A DNA stretch of 10,475 nucleotides from an uncultured Sutterella sp. (GTDB lineage: Bacteria; Pseudomonadota; Gammaproteobacteria; Burkholderiales; Burkholderiaceae_F): the NCBI GenBank assembly GCA_900544255.1, contig UQUM01000056.1, forward strand, positions 1 through 10,475. Direction: 5' to 3'. The translations under genes were made by a program, and so were the position numbers. Shown piece by piece: positions 1 to 8,590 of this stretch (within the stretch, counting starts at the first letter, position 1; every line of letters begins with the position of its first letter). The notes under the pieces are model-generated. The model did no database searches. It was not told the DNA's origin and saw only the letters and a program-made list of their open reading frames with translations.

Positions 1-91
1 GAGTCTCTCGCGACTTCAATCTTCAGTACCCACGCTTATCGGTTCGTCTGTTCGAATTTTTAAAGAGCGTGTCGCGTTTTCGGCGACAAGG
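1..91 (-). other. 5' leader of a 16S rRNA (rrn) operon, continuing off the left edge
   Basis: Read on the minus strand, this stretch starts at the predicted P2 start site. It passes a 6-bp hairpin (TGTCGC at 70-75 pairing with GCGACA at 83-88, 7-nt loop), then a boxA element, then a segment containing GATAAGCGTGGG that resembles betaproteobacterial pre-16S leaders. The order hairpin-boxA matches the boxB-boxA order of rrn antitermination leaders. No mature 16S sequence is present inside the window; the gene should begin shortly beyond position 1. The family resemblance is from memory of such leaders and was not checked by alignment. Confidence 0.72.
58..69 (-). promoter_or_regulatory. boxA antitermination element of rrn leader
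   Basis: The minus strand reads CGCTCTTTAAAA, very close to the bacterial boxA consensus TGCTCTTTAACA. In nascent rRNA leaders boxA is bound by NusB-NusE (S10) and helps RNA polymerase resist Rho-dependent termination. Its place directly after a small stem-loop and downstream of two strong promoters supports the rrn-leader reading. Confidence 0.75.
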
Positions 92-97
92 ATCGAA

Positions 98-126
98 ATA
101 TTACAGAAGTCGATCGCATTTTGCAA
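98..126 (-). promoter_or_regulatory. rRNA operon promoter P2 (sigma70 type)
   Basis: A second minus-strand promoter has -35 TTGCAA (121-126), a 17-bp spacer and -10 TAATAT (98-103). An A/T-rich block with A and T runs at about 133-158 sits just upstream of the -35 and resembles an UP element that binds the RNA polymerase alpha subunit. It lies about 137 bp downstream of P1, a tandem layout like rrn P1/P2 in other proteobacteria. The expected start point is near position 90-91, just before the hairpin and boxA. Confidence 0.68.
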
Positions 127-234
127 GTCGTGAAGCAAAATTTTTGTTTTTTACTTCCGAAAGCGTTGTTTTTCCCTTACGGATACCGCTCTCTGACTTA
201 CGTTTCTTCACCGCGTTATCGGCGAAGGGGGCGC

Positions 235-263
235 ATTATGGGAAGAGATTTCATGATTGTCAA
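235..263 (-). promoter_or_regulatory. rRNA operon promoter P1 (sigma70 type)
   Basis: On the minus strand there is a perfect -35 hexamer TTGACA (plus positions 258-263), a 17-bp spacer and a -10 hexamer CATAAT (235-240), one mismatch from TATAAT. Directly downstream is a GC-rich discriminator, GCGCCCCC, the kind of sequence found at stringently controlled stable-RNA promoters. Moderately A/T-rich sequence lies upstream of the -35 and could act as an UP element. It points towards the boxA leader at the left edge, which is why I read it as the distal of two tandem rrn promoters. The hexamers and spacing are seen directly; stringent (ppGpp) control is inferred from the discriminator. Confidence 0.72.
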
Positions 264-329
264 GCCTAAAATGCAGCATTCTTTCTTGATTCAGGTTCGG
301 CTGCCGCCGTACCTCCACGGAGTCTTTTC

Positions 330-2117
330 ATGCTGCGCTACGACATCAGCCCGCTTGATCCCGAAGCCCATCTATATATTGTGGCGATCACCCTTCCGGA
401 ACCGAAGGCCGGAGAAGAAATTTTCCGTCTCCCCACGTGGATCAACGGTTCTTATCTCATCCGCGACTTTGCCGGCAACATCCAAAAAGAGTCCGCCCGT
501 TTAGGCGGGAAACCCGTTGCCATTGAAAAGATCGACAAGACGACTTGGCGCGTCATCACCGGAAAACCCAAAGCCGGCGCCGAACTGCAGGTCTTCTACG
601 AAGTCTGGGCTTTCGATCCGTCCGTTCGTACTGCCTATCTTGACGAATGCCGCGGCTTTTTCAACCCCGGCTGCGTCTTTATGGAATCCGTCGGTCGCCG
701 TGAGGAAAAAATCACCGTCACGATCCGGGAACCGGAAGACGCCGTCCGTGCCGAACAAACGGACTGGAAGGTCGCCACGTCGCTCAAACGCGCCAAAGGT
801 ACCGCTCGTTTCGGTTGGGGTACTTACGAAGCCGCCGATTACGATGAACTCATCGACAGTCCGGTGGAAATGGGCGACTTCACGGTTCTCACCGTCAAGC
901 CTCACGGCGTACGCCACGACATTGTCTTCTCCGATCTGCCGATCAACTTCGACGCCGAACGCACGGCGGCCGACATCGAGGCCCTCTGCGCCCGTGAAAT
1001 CGAATTCTTCGAACCGGAAACCCACAAGAGTCCGGTCAAGGAATACACCTTCCTCGTCAACGTCACGGCCAACGGTTACGGCGGCCTCGAACACCGGGCT
1101 TCTTCCGTCTTACAGATCCCTGCAAAGTGCCTTCCCTCGATCCATGACAAGGAACGCACGGAAAACTACGTTCAGTTTCTGGGACTCGTAGCTCACGAAT
1201 ACTTCCACACTTGGAACGTCAAACGCCTCAAACCCGCCGAATTCGTCGGTATCGATTTCTCGCACGAAGTCACCACGGAACTTTTATGGTTCTTCGAAGG
1301 CTTCACAAGTTATTACGACGACCTGATGCTGCGTCGCGCGGGATTCGTCGACGACAAGGGGTACGCGAAACTTCTCACGGTGAACTTCAAGGCGGTTCTC
1401 GAAACCCATGCCCGTACCGTTCAGTCCTTGAGTGAAGCCAGTTTCGATACTTGGGTGAAGTTCTATAAACCCAACCCCAATTCGGCCAATGCGTCGGTGT
1501 CCTATTACAAACAGGGGGCGCTCGCCGCGCTCACCCTTGACGCCGAACTGCGTCACCGCACCAAATGCAAAAAGTCGCTGGACGACGTCATGCGTTGCCT
1601 CTGGACGCAATACCGTACGGCCGGCAAAAAGTACCGCGGCGAAACTTTTGCTTCGATCGCCGCCGCTTTTGAAGCCGTTGCCGGCGTTTCCTTTGAAAAA
1701 CGCCTCGCGGAACTCACTCGTACTACGGCCCCCATCGATTATGAAAAGGCCTTGAAACCGCTGGGGCTGACGCTCACTGCCACCGAACGCGACAAGACCC
1801 GCAGCCTTCTCGGTCTTTCCGGCAAAGGGAGCGACGCCGGCTTTACCGTCCGCACGGTTTTTGATCAGGAAGCGGGCCAATGGGCCGGCATTTCTTCCGG
1901 CGACCTTCTGATTGCCGTTGACGGCGTACGCATCAAAAACGACAACCTCAACGAACTGCTCGCCCGGTACGGCGAAGGCGACGAAATGGTGATTCATGCC
2001 TTCCGAGATGATGCCCTGCTCGTCTGGGCCATTCTGATCGGTAAAGAAACGACGGTTGCTTCCACCGTCAACCTCGATAAACCGACGACGCTCGGTAAGG
2101 CTTGGCTCGAGGATTGA
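330..2117 (+). CDS. M61 family aminopeptidase with C-terminal PDZ domain
   Basis: A 595-residue protein of the M61 (glycyl aminopeptidase-like) zinc peptidase family. The N-terminal region (about 1-170) is the M61 beta-rich domain, with the family-like stretch LPTWINGSYLIRDFA. The catalytic domain carries GGLEH (251-255), the zinc-binding HEYFH motif (His289, Glu290, His293) and the likely third ligand Glu323 in FFEGFT. A PDZ domain follows at about 500-575 (SSGDLLIAVDGVRI). No signal peptide or membrane segment is visible, so it is probably cytoplasmic. Characterised members remove small N-terminal residues such as glycine or alanine; the substrate here is unknown. The start is supported by GGAG at 319-322, 7 nt before the ATG, and by the family-typical N-terminus. 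It is a single gene, diverging from an rRNA operon leader and convergent with gltD. No convincing plus-strand promoter was found in 127-318. Confidence 0.93.
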   Translation: MLRYDISPLDPEAHLYIVAITLPEPKAGEEIFRLPTWINGSYLIRDFAGNIQKESARLGGKPVAIEKIDKTTWRVITGKPKAGAELQVFYEVWAFDPSVRTAYLDECRGFFNPGCVFMESVGRREEKITVTIREPEDAVRAEQTDWKVATSLKRAKGTARFGWGTYEAADYDELIDSPVEMGDFTVLTVKPHGVRHDIVFSDLPINFDAERTAADIEALCAREIEFFEPETHKSPVKEYTFLVNVTANGYGGLEHRASSVLQIPAKCLPSIHDKERTENYVQFLGLVAHEYFHTWNVKRLKPAEFVGIDFSHEVTTELLWFFEGFTSYYDDLMLRRAGFVDDKGYAKLLTVNFKAVLETHARTVQSLSEASFDTWVKFYKPNPNSANASVSYYKQGALAALTLDAELRHRTKCKKSLDDVMRCLWTQYRTAGKKYRGETFASIAAAFEAVAGVSFEKRLAELTRTTAPIDYEKALKPLGLTLTATERDKTRSLLGLSGKGSDAGFTVRTVFDQEAGQWAGISSGDLLIAVDGVRIKNDNLNELLARYGEGDEMVIHAFRDDALLVWAILIGKETTVASTVNLDKPTTLGKAWLED

Positions 2118-2124
2118 TCTCACA

Positions 2125-2160
2125 GGAGCCGGACGTCTCCGTAAAAAGTCGTCCGGCTCC
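2125..2160. terminator. Inverted repeat between convergent genes, probable bidirectional terminator
   Basis: Perfect 11-bp arms (GGAGCCGGACG at 2125-2135, CGTCCGGCTCC at 2150-2160) flank a 14-nt loop. The repeat starts 7 bp after the M61 peptidase stop and ends 17 bp before the gltD stop on the other strand. It would form a strong hairpin in both transcripts. Neither side has a good U-tract: the plus-strand side has TTACCCACCGTTTT and the minus-strand side none. It may act by blocking or stabilising 3' ends rather than as a canonical intrinsic terminator. Confidence 0.6.
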
Positions 2161-2177
2161 TTACCCACCGTTTTGAG

Positions 2178-3638
2178 CTACGTCATCAAAAACGCATTGA
2201 CCGCTTCAGCACAGCGCTTTCCGTCATAAAGCGCCGAAGCCACCAGTGCGGGACCCCGCCGCATATCACCGCAGACAAAGATGCCCTCGGCAGCGCAGAA
2301 GGCACCGATGCCGTTTGGCTTCGTCACCACATACCCCCGCTCATCCGTCCTCAGTCCGAAAGCGTCCGCCAACCCTGACGTCGGCCGTGAAAAGCCGATG
2401 GCCAGAAACACCTTCTGGGCCGCAATCTCAACCGGCGCTTCCGTCGTTTCTTCCGCTTTCATCCGGCCGGTCGCCGCATCCGGCGTCCATTTCAACCGGG
2501 CAAAACGTACCCCCCGAACGGCGCCCTTCTCATCCGTCAGAAATTCCTTGGCCACCAGGCCCCACAGGCGCTCGCAGCCTTCTTCCTGAGACGTTGAGGT
2601 GTGTCGCACCGCCGCCGGTTTCGGCCAACTTTTCCGCCCCTCGTCAATTTCCGGCGGTTCCGGCGAGCGGGCCACCTGCACAATGCGTCCCGCGCCCTGA
2701 CGGCGGGCGACACCGATGCAGTCACTGCCCGTATCTCCGCCGCCCAACACCAGCACGTCACAACCGCGGCAGGAAATTTCCGTTCCAACCGCTTCCCCCG
2801 CCGTTACGCGGTTTTGACCGATCAAGAGTTCCAGCGCGAAATGAATCCCTTGAGCCTGCCGGCCGGGCAAATCCCAATCGCGCGGCGTTTCAACGCCGGC
2901 AGCCAACACTACGGCATCAAACTCCTGCCGCAGATCGGAAGCATCCACAAATGCGGTGGCTCCCGAATAAATCCCCGGTTCAAACGTCTTCACCCCGACG
3001 GCCGCCGAGGTCTTGAGAATCACCCCCTCCGCCTGCAGCTGTTCAAGGCGCCGATCAATCAACGCCTTTTCCAATTTGAAATCCGGAATCCCGTACCTCA
3101 GCAAACCGCCCGCCTTGGGCGTCTTCTCAAAGACCGTCACATCATGCCCCAACCGGACCAAATGTTGTGCGCAGGCCAATCCCGCCGGCCCCGACCCCAC
3201 GACGGCCACCCGTTTACCGGTTTTCGACAGCGGGCGCATCGGCGTTACCCACCCGGATTTCCAGGCGCGTTCCGTAATCACCCGTTCCACCGAACGGATT
3301 CCGACCGCCGCGCCTTCCAGGAGATACTCAGTACAACCGGATTCACAAAGCGCCGGGCAAAGACGCGACGTAAATTCCGGAAACGGATTCGTTGCCGTCA
3401 ACGCATCCCAAGCGGCGTGCCACCGCCCGTCCTTCACCCATTGATTGAAATCCACCGGTCGGTTGTGCAGGGGGCACTGGGCCGCACAATAGGGCGTACC
3501 GCAGTGAAGACAACGCTGCGACTGCTGTACCGCCTCTTTTTCCGTCAACGGCTTCACGAATTCCCGAAAATGGCGGATGCGTTCCTTCACGGCTTCCGCC
3601 CGCATTTCCAACCGCACCGGTATTTCTTTTTTCGTCAT
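2178..3638 (-). CDS. gltD: Glutamate synthase (NADPH) small (beta) subunit
   Basis: The 486-residue small subunit of NADPH-dependent glutamate synthase. It takes electrons from NADPH through FAD and passes them via iron-sulfur clusters to the FMN of GltB. The N-terminal ferredoxin-like region has cysteines C43, C46, C51, C55 and a second group C94, C98, C102, which would hold the [4Fe-4S] clusters. Next come the FAD-binding GSGPAG (148-153), the NADPH-binding GGGDTG (299-304), and a C-terminal FAD motif with FVCGDMRRG. Length is normal for the family. Two starts are possible: ATG at 3638 with GGGAG 7 nt upstream (chosen), or ATG at 3644, which overlaps the gltB stop as ATGA but has its ribosome site too close. 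The upstream in-frame extension to 3824 lies inside gltB and is not credible. Its position immediately after gltB implies translational coupling and 1:1 production. Related small subunits also occur in other oxidoreductases, but the gltB pairing settles the identity. Confidence 0.96.
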   Translation of the reverse strand: MTKKEIPVRLEMRAEAVKERIRHFREFVKPLTEKEAVQQSQRCLHCGTPYCAAQCPLHNRPVDFNQWVKDGRWHAAWDALTATNPFPEFTSRLCPALCESGCTEYLLEGAAVGIRSVERVITERAWKSGWVTPMRPLSKTGKRVAVVGSGPAGLACAQHLVRLGHDVTVFEKTPKAGGLLRYGIPDFKLEKALIDRRLEQLQAEGVILKTSAAVGVKTFEPGIYSGATAFVDASDLRQEFDAVVLAAGVETPRDWDLPGRQAQGIHFALELLIGQNRVTAGEAVGTEISCRGCDVLVLGGGDTGSDCIGVARRQGAGRIVQVARSPEPPEIDEGRKSWPKPAAVRHTSTSQEEGCERLWGLVAKEFLTDEKGAVRGVRFARLKWTPDAATGRMKAEETTEAPVEIAAQKVFLAIGFSRPTSGLADAFGLRTDERGYVVTKPNGIGAFCAAEGIFVCGDMRRGPALVASALYDGKRCAEAVNAFLMT

Positions 3639-3640
3639 TT

Positions 3641-6600
3641 TCATTCTCCCTTCTGCCGAGCTGCCAATGCCTCCCGGTACTGCAGCGGGAACACTTTGAC
3701 AAATCGAGACCGCGAACTCGTCCAATGCGCGAGCAACGTTTCGGCCAAGGCCGAACCCGTGTATTTCAGATGGTTGCCGATCAAGCGCCTGAGGATTTCC
3801 TCGTCGCTTTCCTGCCGATGCCACGTGGTGCGGTCGCTCATCCGCGCCTGTTCTTCCGTACTCACCACCCGCTCAAGCGACACCATTTCCGTATTGCAGT
3901 GCGATTCAAAATCTCCGTCGGCATCAAAGACGAAGGCGAGTCCTCCGGACATGCCGGACGCAAAATTACGGCCGGTATTTCCCAGTACCACCACGGTGCC
4001 GCCCGTCATGTATTCACAGCCGTGGTCACCCACGCCTTCCACCACGGCTTCGGCGCCGGACAGACGCACGGCAAAACGTTCGCCCACGACCCCGTTGAAA
4101 TACGCTTCGCCGCTCGTGGCCCCGTAAAGCGTCGTATTGCCGGCGATGATGTTTTCACTCTGAACGCCGTGGAAATCCGCCGGCGCCCGCACAATGATCC
4201 GTGCACCCGACAAGCCTTTGCCGACGTAATCATTGGCTTCACCCACCAAATCGAGCGTCATCCCGTGCGCGGCAAAGGCACCGAACGACTGACCGGCCGT
4301 TCCGTGGAATTCCAAGTGCAGGGTATCGTCGGGCAATCCCGGCGCTCCGAAACGCTGCACTACCGCGGCGGAAATCTGCGTTCCCACCGTTCGGTTGACG
4401 TTGCGGATCGGCAGCACCAACGCCTGTCGTTCACCGTGTTCCAACGCGGCCGTCAACTGCGGCAGAAGCGAAGCGTCGAGCGCTTTTTCCAACTGATGAT
4501 CCTGTCGACTGCTGTGGCAGCCGGCAGCGTTTTCCTCGGTCGGGCGATACAACACTCGGGAGAGATCCACCCCGGCTGCTTTGGGATTGTCCGGCGTCGA
4601 CCGCTGCTGCAGCAGATCACTGCGTCCGATCAGATCCTCAAAGCGCGCAATGCCGAGCGACGCCATAATTTCGCGTACTTCTTCGGCGACGAAGAAAAAG
4701 TAATTCACGACATGCGAAGGCCGTCCCTTAAAACGCCGACGCAACACCGGATCCTGCGTAGCAATCCCCACCGGACAAGTATTGAGATGGCACTGTCGCA
4801 TCATGAGGCAGCCTTCCACCACCAAGGGAGCCGTCGCAAAACCGAATTCGTCCGCCCCTAAGAGCGCCCCGACGACAACGTCGCGGCCGGTCTTGATCTG
4901 GCCGTCTACCTGCAGCGCCACCCGATCCCGCAGATGGTTAAGCACCAGGGTCTGCTGCGTTTCCGCCAACCCCAGTTCCCAACAACTGCCGGCATGCTTC
5001 ACGGATGAAATCGGACTCGCGCCCGTTCCGCCGTCGTGTCCGGAAATCACGATGTGATCGGCCTTTGCTTTCGCTACACCGGCAGCAACGGTACCCACGC
5101 CGGTTTCGCTCACCAATTTGACGGAAATGTCGGCCGCGCCGTTGGCATTTTTGAGATCATGGATGAGCTGCGCCAAATCTTCGATGGAATAAATGTCGTG
5201 ATGCGGCGGAGGCGAAATCAGTCCGACGCCGGGCACGGAATAACGCAGTTCCGCAATGTATTCGGACACCTTGTGCCCAGGCAACTGGCCGCCTTCACCG
5301 GGTTTCGCGCCCTGCGCCATCTTGATCTGAATCTGATCGGCGCTGAGGAGATACTCTTCGGTCACCCCGAAGCGACCGGAGGCTACCTGCTTGATGCGGG
5401 AGCGCAGACTGTCGCCCGCCTCAAGCGGCACGTCCGTCGCAATACGATCGGCGCCCAACACGTCCGCCAACGTCATCCCCGCCTTCACCGGCGACCGTCC
5501 GTCCTTTAATTCCGCCCGATAGCGTTTCGGATCCTCGCCGCCCTCTCCGGTATTGGACATCCCGCCGATGCGGTTCATCGCCACCGCCAGCGTGGCATGC
5601 GCTTCGGCGGAAATGGAGCCCATGCTCATTGCGCCCGTGGCAAACCGCTTCACGATTTCCTTGGCGGGTTCCACCGCGTCCAGCGGAATCGGCCGGACGC
5701 CGTCGCGCCGGAAGTCCAACAACCCCCGCAGCGTCATCTGCCGCCGGCTTTGGTCATTGATGATGTCGGCGTACTCGCGATAGGTTCGGTAGTTTTTCTC
5801 CCGGGTCGCCTGCTGCAGCTTCACGACGGCTTCGGGCGTCCACATATGTTCTTCCCCTTCCGGCCGCCAGGCGTATTGGCCGCCCACGGAAAGTTCGCGG
5901 CGCAATTGGGGATTGATGCCGTAGGCCGCCTGATGTTTGCTCACGGCTTCCTGCATGACTTCGAAAAGTCCGATGCCTTCCACACGGGACGCTGTGCCGT
6001 GGAAATAGTGATCCACAAAATCACTCTTCAGACCGACGGCTTCAAAAATACAGGCGCCCCGGTAACTCATCAAGGCGGAGATACCCATTTTGGCCATAAC
6101 TTTCGTGAGGCCCTTCCCCAAGGCCGACACGTAATTCGCAACGGCTTCCTCAGCGCTCTTCCCCCGCAACGCCGCTCCGGCCCGCAGGGTGGCCAAGGCT
6201 AAGAAGGGATGCACCGCTTCGGCGCCGTACCCCATCAAAAGTGCTACGTCATGGGTTTCCACGACGGCCCCGGAATCCACCACCAGTCCCACGTCGGTTC
6301 TCAGGCCTTCCGCAATCAAGTGCTCATGCAAGGCGCTTACGGCGAGCAGGACCGGAATCGCCACCCGTTCCCGACTGACCGCCCGATCCGACACGATGAG
6401 GATGTTGAAACCCTGCTTCACCGCATCCACGGCCTGAGCGCAGAGTCCCGCCAACCGAGCTTCCACACCGGCGCTGCCCCAGGCAACCGGATAAGTGATG
6501 TCCACTATCCGGCTGCGGAATTTTCCTGCCGTGTAGTCTGCAATAGCGTGCAGTTTCGCCATGTCCTTTTCCACCAGAATCGGCTGCGCGATTTCAATGC

Positions 6601-8320
6601 GCCGCGGCGGATTCACGTTGTTCACGTCCAAAAGGTTCGGCTTGGGGCCGATAAAACTGATGAGACTCGTCACCAATGCTTCCCGAATCGGATCAATCGG
6701 GGGATTCGTAACCTGAGCAAAGAGCTGCTTAAAATAGTCAAAAAACGACTGGTCTTTCTGCGACAACACCGGCAAAGCCGTGTCGTTACCCATGCTGCCC
6801 AACGGTTCGCCGCCTTTTTCCGCCATCGGCATCAGCACGATGTTCACGTCTTCCTGCGTGAGCGAAAAGGCTTTCTGCAGTTCAAAGAGACGCTCGGGCG
6901 GCACGCCTTCTTTTTCGGCTTCCGCGTCGGTACCCGTCAAGTCCGCCAACCGCAGATTGAGTCGCTCCACCCATTCGCGGTAGGGTTTGGCAAGCGCAAT
7001 CTGATTCTTGATCTCCGAGTCTTCGATGATGCGGCCCTGAACCGTGTCGATGAGGAGCATCTTCCCCGGTTCAATACGCCACTTTTTCCGGATTCGGGCT
7101 TCCGGCACCGGAACGGTACCCGCTTCGCTGGCGAGAATCACCTGATCATCGTCCGTCAACAGGAACCGCGCCGGACGCAGTCCGTTGCGATCAAGCGTCG
7201 CCCCGATCTGCACCCCGTCGGTGAAAACAATGGCGGCCGGTCCGTCCCACGCTTCCATCATCGGCGCATAGTAGGCATAAAACGCCTGTCGATCCGGATC
7301 CATCACCGTCGACTTTTCCCACGCTTCCGGCACGAGCATCGCCATGGCCTGACTTAAGGGGTAACCCGCCATCACCAGAAGTTCCAAGGCATTATCGAGA
7401 CTTGCCGTATCGGACTGACCTTCGTAGATGAGGGGCGTCAGTTTTTTGACGTCGCCCCCCAAGACCGGCGAGCTCCAGGTGTTTTCCCGGGCGCAGATCC
7501 AGTTGTAATTGCCTTTGACGGTGTTGATTTCGCCGTTGTGAGCAATGTATCGGTACGGGTGCGCCAGCGCCCAGGCCGGGAACGTGTTGGTGGAAAAACG
7601 TTGGTGTACGACGGCAATGGCAGACTTCACCGCCTCGTTTTTAAGGTCGAGGTAGTACTCCCCCACCTGTCCTGCCAACAGAAGGCCCTTGTAAACCACC
7701 GTACGAGTACTCATGGACGGCACAAAGTATTCGGCACCGTGTTTAAGCTTGAGGTCATGAATGCGATGCGACGCCGTTTTACGGATGACGTAGAGTTTTC
7801 GCTCCAACGCATCCTGCACCATCACGTCCGGCCCGCGCCCGATAAAAATCTGCCGGATAACGGGTTCGCTCGCCTTCACCGTCGGACTCATTTCGAGGTG
7901 CCGATCAACGGGAACGTCGCGCCACCCCAACGCCACCTGGCCTTCCCGACGTACGGAACGTTCCAATTCCTCTTCGCAGGCCGCGCGACTCGCCGCCTCC
8001 TGCGGCAGGAAAATCATTCCGACGCCGTAGTCCCCTGGGGCCGGAAGCACCACGCCCTGTGCCGCCATTTCCACCCGATAAAACGCGTCCGGAATCTGAA
8101 TCAAAATACCTGCGCCGTCCCCGCAGAGCGGATCCGCCCCGACCGCACCGCGGTGATCCAGATTGCGCAGAATCAACAGGGCGTCTTCAATGGTTCGATG
8201 CGACTGTCGCCCCTTTAAATCCGCCACGAACCCTACGCCGCAGGCGTCGTGTTCCGCCGTTGAACGGTACAACCCTTTTTGTGATGCCTCTTTTCGGGCT
8301 TTCTCACACGCTTCAAACAT
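3641..8320 (-). CDS. gltB: Glutamate synthase (NADPH) large (alpha) subunit
   Basis: The 1559-residue large subunit of glutamate synthase. It makes two L-glutamate from L-glutamine and 2-oxoglutarate, using electrons delivered by GltD. The order is a class II glutamine amidotransferase domain (about 27-430), a central domain, an FMN-binding synthase domain with GGTGASPISSVKHAG, and a C-terminal beta-helix domain. Cys27 in DACGVGF is the expected nucleophile, exposed by removal of a 26-residue propeptide; HNGE lies at 261-264. The [3Fe-4S] ligands are C1171, C1177 and C1182 (C-x5-C-x4-C, then PVG). The C-terminal domain has the repeated glycine-rich pattern of GOGAT. The start at 8320 is chosen because AGGGAG lies 7 nt upstream; the frame stays open to an ATG at 8434, which would add 38 residues unlike the family. 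The reading frame is intact. The 270 bp upstream separate it from aroB, whose terminator insulates it, so it should have its own promoter, though I could not identify a convincing one. Confidence 0.97.
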   Translation of the reverse strand: MFEACEKARKEASQKGLYRSTAEHDACGVGFVADLKGRQSHRTIEDALLILRNLDHRGAVGADPLCGDGAGILIQIPDAFYRVEMAAQGVVLPAPGDYGVGMIFLPQEAASRAACEEELERSVRREGQVALGWRDVPVDRHLEMSPTVKASEPVIRQIFIGRGPDVMVQDALERKLYVIRKTASHRIHDLKLKHGAEYFVPSMSTRTVVYKGLLLAGQVGEYYLDLKNEAVKSAIAVVHQRFSTNTFPAWALAHPYRYIAHNGEINTVKGNYNWICARENTWSSPVLGGDVKKLTPLIYEGQSDTASLDNALELLVMAGYPLSQAMAMLVPEAWEKSTVMDPDRQAFYAYYAPMMEAWDGPAAIVFTDGVQIGATLDRNGLRPARFLLTDDDQVILASEAGTVPVPEARIRKKWRIEPGKMLLIDTVQGRIIEDSEIKNQIALAKPYREWVERLNLRLADLTGTDAEAEKEGVPPERLFELQKAFSLTQEDVNIVLMPMAEKGGEPLGSMGNDTALPVLSQKDQSFFDYFKQLFAQVTNPPIDPIREALVTSLISFIGPKPNLLDVNNVNPPRRIEIAQPILVEKDMAKLHAIADYTAGKFRSRIVDITYPVAWGSAGVEARLAGLCAQAVDAVKQGFNILIVSDRAVSRERVAIPVLLAVSALHEHLIAEGLRTDVGLVVDSGAVVETHDVALLMGYGAEAVHPFLALATLRAGAALRGKSAEEAVANYVSALGKGLTKVMAKMGISALMSYRGACIFEAVGLKSDFVDHYFHGTASRVEGIGLFEVMQEAVSKHQAAYGINPQLRRELSVGGQYAWRPEGEEHMWTPEAVVKLQQATREKNYRTYREYADIINDQSRRQMTLRGLLDFRRDGVRPIPLDAVEPAKEIVKRFATGAMSMGSISAEAHATLAVAMNRIGGMSNTGEGGEDPKRYRAELKDGRSPVKAGMTLADVLGADRIATDVPLEAGDSLRSRIKQVASGRFGVTEEYLLSADQIQIKMAQGAKPGEGGQLPGHKVSEYIAELRYSVPGVGLISPPPHHDIYSIEDLAQLIHDLKNANGAADISVKLVSETGVGTVAAGVAKAKADHIVISGHDGGTGASPISSVKHAGSCWELGLAETQQTLVLNHLRDRVALQVDGQIKTGRDVVVGALLGADEFGFATAPLVVEGCLMMRQCHLNTCPVGIATQDPVLRRRFKGRPSHVVNYFFFVAEEVREIMASLGIARFEDLIGRSDLLQQRSTPDNPKAAGVDLSRVLYRPTEENAAGCHSSRQDHQLEKALDASLLPQLTAALEHGERQALVLPIRNVNRTVGTQISAAVVQRFGAPGLPDDTLHLEFHGTAGQSFGAFAAHGMTLDLVGEANDYVGKGLSGARIIVRAPADFHGVQSENIIAGNTTLYGATSGEAYFNGVVGERFAVRLSGAEAVVEGVGDHGCEYMTGGTVVVLGNTGRNFASGMSGGLAFVFDADGDFESHCNTEMVSLERVVSTEEQARMSDRTTWHRQESDEEILRRLIGNHLKYTGSALAETLLAHWTSSRSRFVKVFPLQYREALAARQKGE

Positions 8321-8540
8321 CTGCCGTCTCCCTATTGCGAAGATGTCTTCATGGATTTCATGCTGTCGGCTCCAAACACTCGGACGAGCGACAAGGAAAG
8401 ACAGTATGCCTTTGTTTAAAGAGGTGTTTTTCAAACAATTAAGCAGTTTTTATCGAGAATTCGCCTATTCAGGGGATAAGTACCCCATTCCTAACGACGC
8501 TATTCCCTAAGACAACTCCTATAGCGACACCGGCAGCGAC
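8321..8540 (-). other. gltB upstream region, promoter not resolved
   Basis: Non-coding stretch between the aroB terminator and gltB. It is locally A/T-rich around 8400-8460 on the minus strand, with TTGTTT, TTGAAA and CATACT elements, but none combine at a good 16-18 bp spacing, so no promoter is called. The gltB ribosome site AGGGAG lies at its gltB-proximal end. No RNA gene, riboswitch or small gene could be supported. Confidence 0.4.
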
Positions 8541-8565
8541 AAAAAAGGCCCGGGAAACCCGAGCC
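8541..8565 (-). terminator. Intrinsic terminator of the aroK-aroB operon
   Basis: On the minus strand, GGCTCGGG pairs with CCCGGGCC (8 bp, one G-U pair) around a TTT loop and is followed directly by six T residues. This is a classic Rho-independent terminator. It begins 25 bp after the aroB stop and faces the aroB transcript, separating it from gltB. Confidence 0.92.
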
Positions 8566-8590
8566 TCAGAAAAAGGAGTCCGACGCGTTG

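Noticed and set aside
69..504. Two short plus-strand open frames at 69-269 and 121-504
   Set aside because: They cover the rrn promoter/leader region and the start of the M61 gene in other frames, lack ribosome sites and resemble nothing known.
1284..2168. 294-codon minus-strand open frame opposite the M61 peptidase gene
   Set aside because: Antisense to the PDZ and catalytic region of a clear family member, with no recognisable domains.
3639..3824. N-terminal extension of GltD to an ATG at 3824
   Set aside because: It lies fully within the gltB coding region and its translation is unlike GltD proteins. Starts at 3638 or 3644 fit the ribosome site.
2601..4861. Long plus-strand open frames (up to about 508 codons) opposite gltD and the 3' part of gltB
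   Set aside because: They are antisense to well-conserved genes with intact motifs, have low-complexity arginine/proline/histidine-rich translations, and have no family resemblance. They are shadows of codon bias.
6209..7357. 382-codon plus-strand open frame opposite gltB
   Set aside because: Antisense to the GltB amidotransferase and central domains, His/Arg-rich, with no recognisable domain. A shadow frame.
8321..8434. 38-residue N-terminal extension of GltB from an ATG at 8434
   Set aside because: The internal ATG at 8320 has a well-spaced AGGGAG site and gives the usual short propeptide before the catalytic cysteine.
8400..8475. Promoter-like elements and weak palindromes upstream of gltB (TTGAAA with CATACT; GGGG-CCCC at about 8473-8487)
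   Set aside because: The spacing between hexamers is about 20 bp and the palindromes have only about 4 paired bases, so neither is called.
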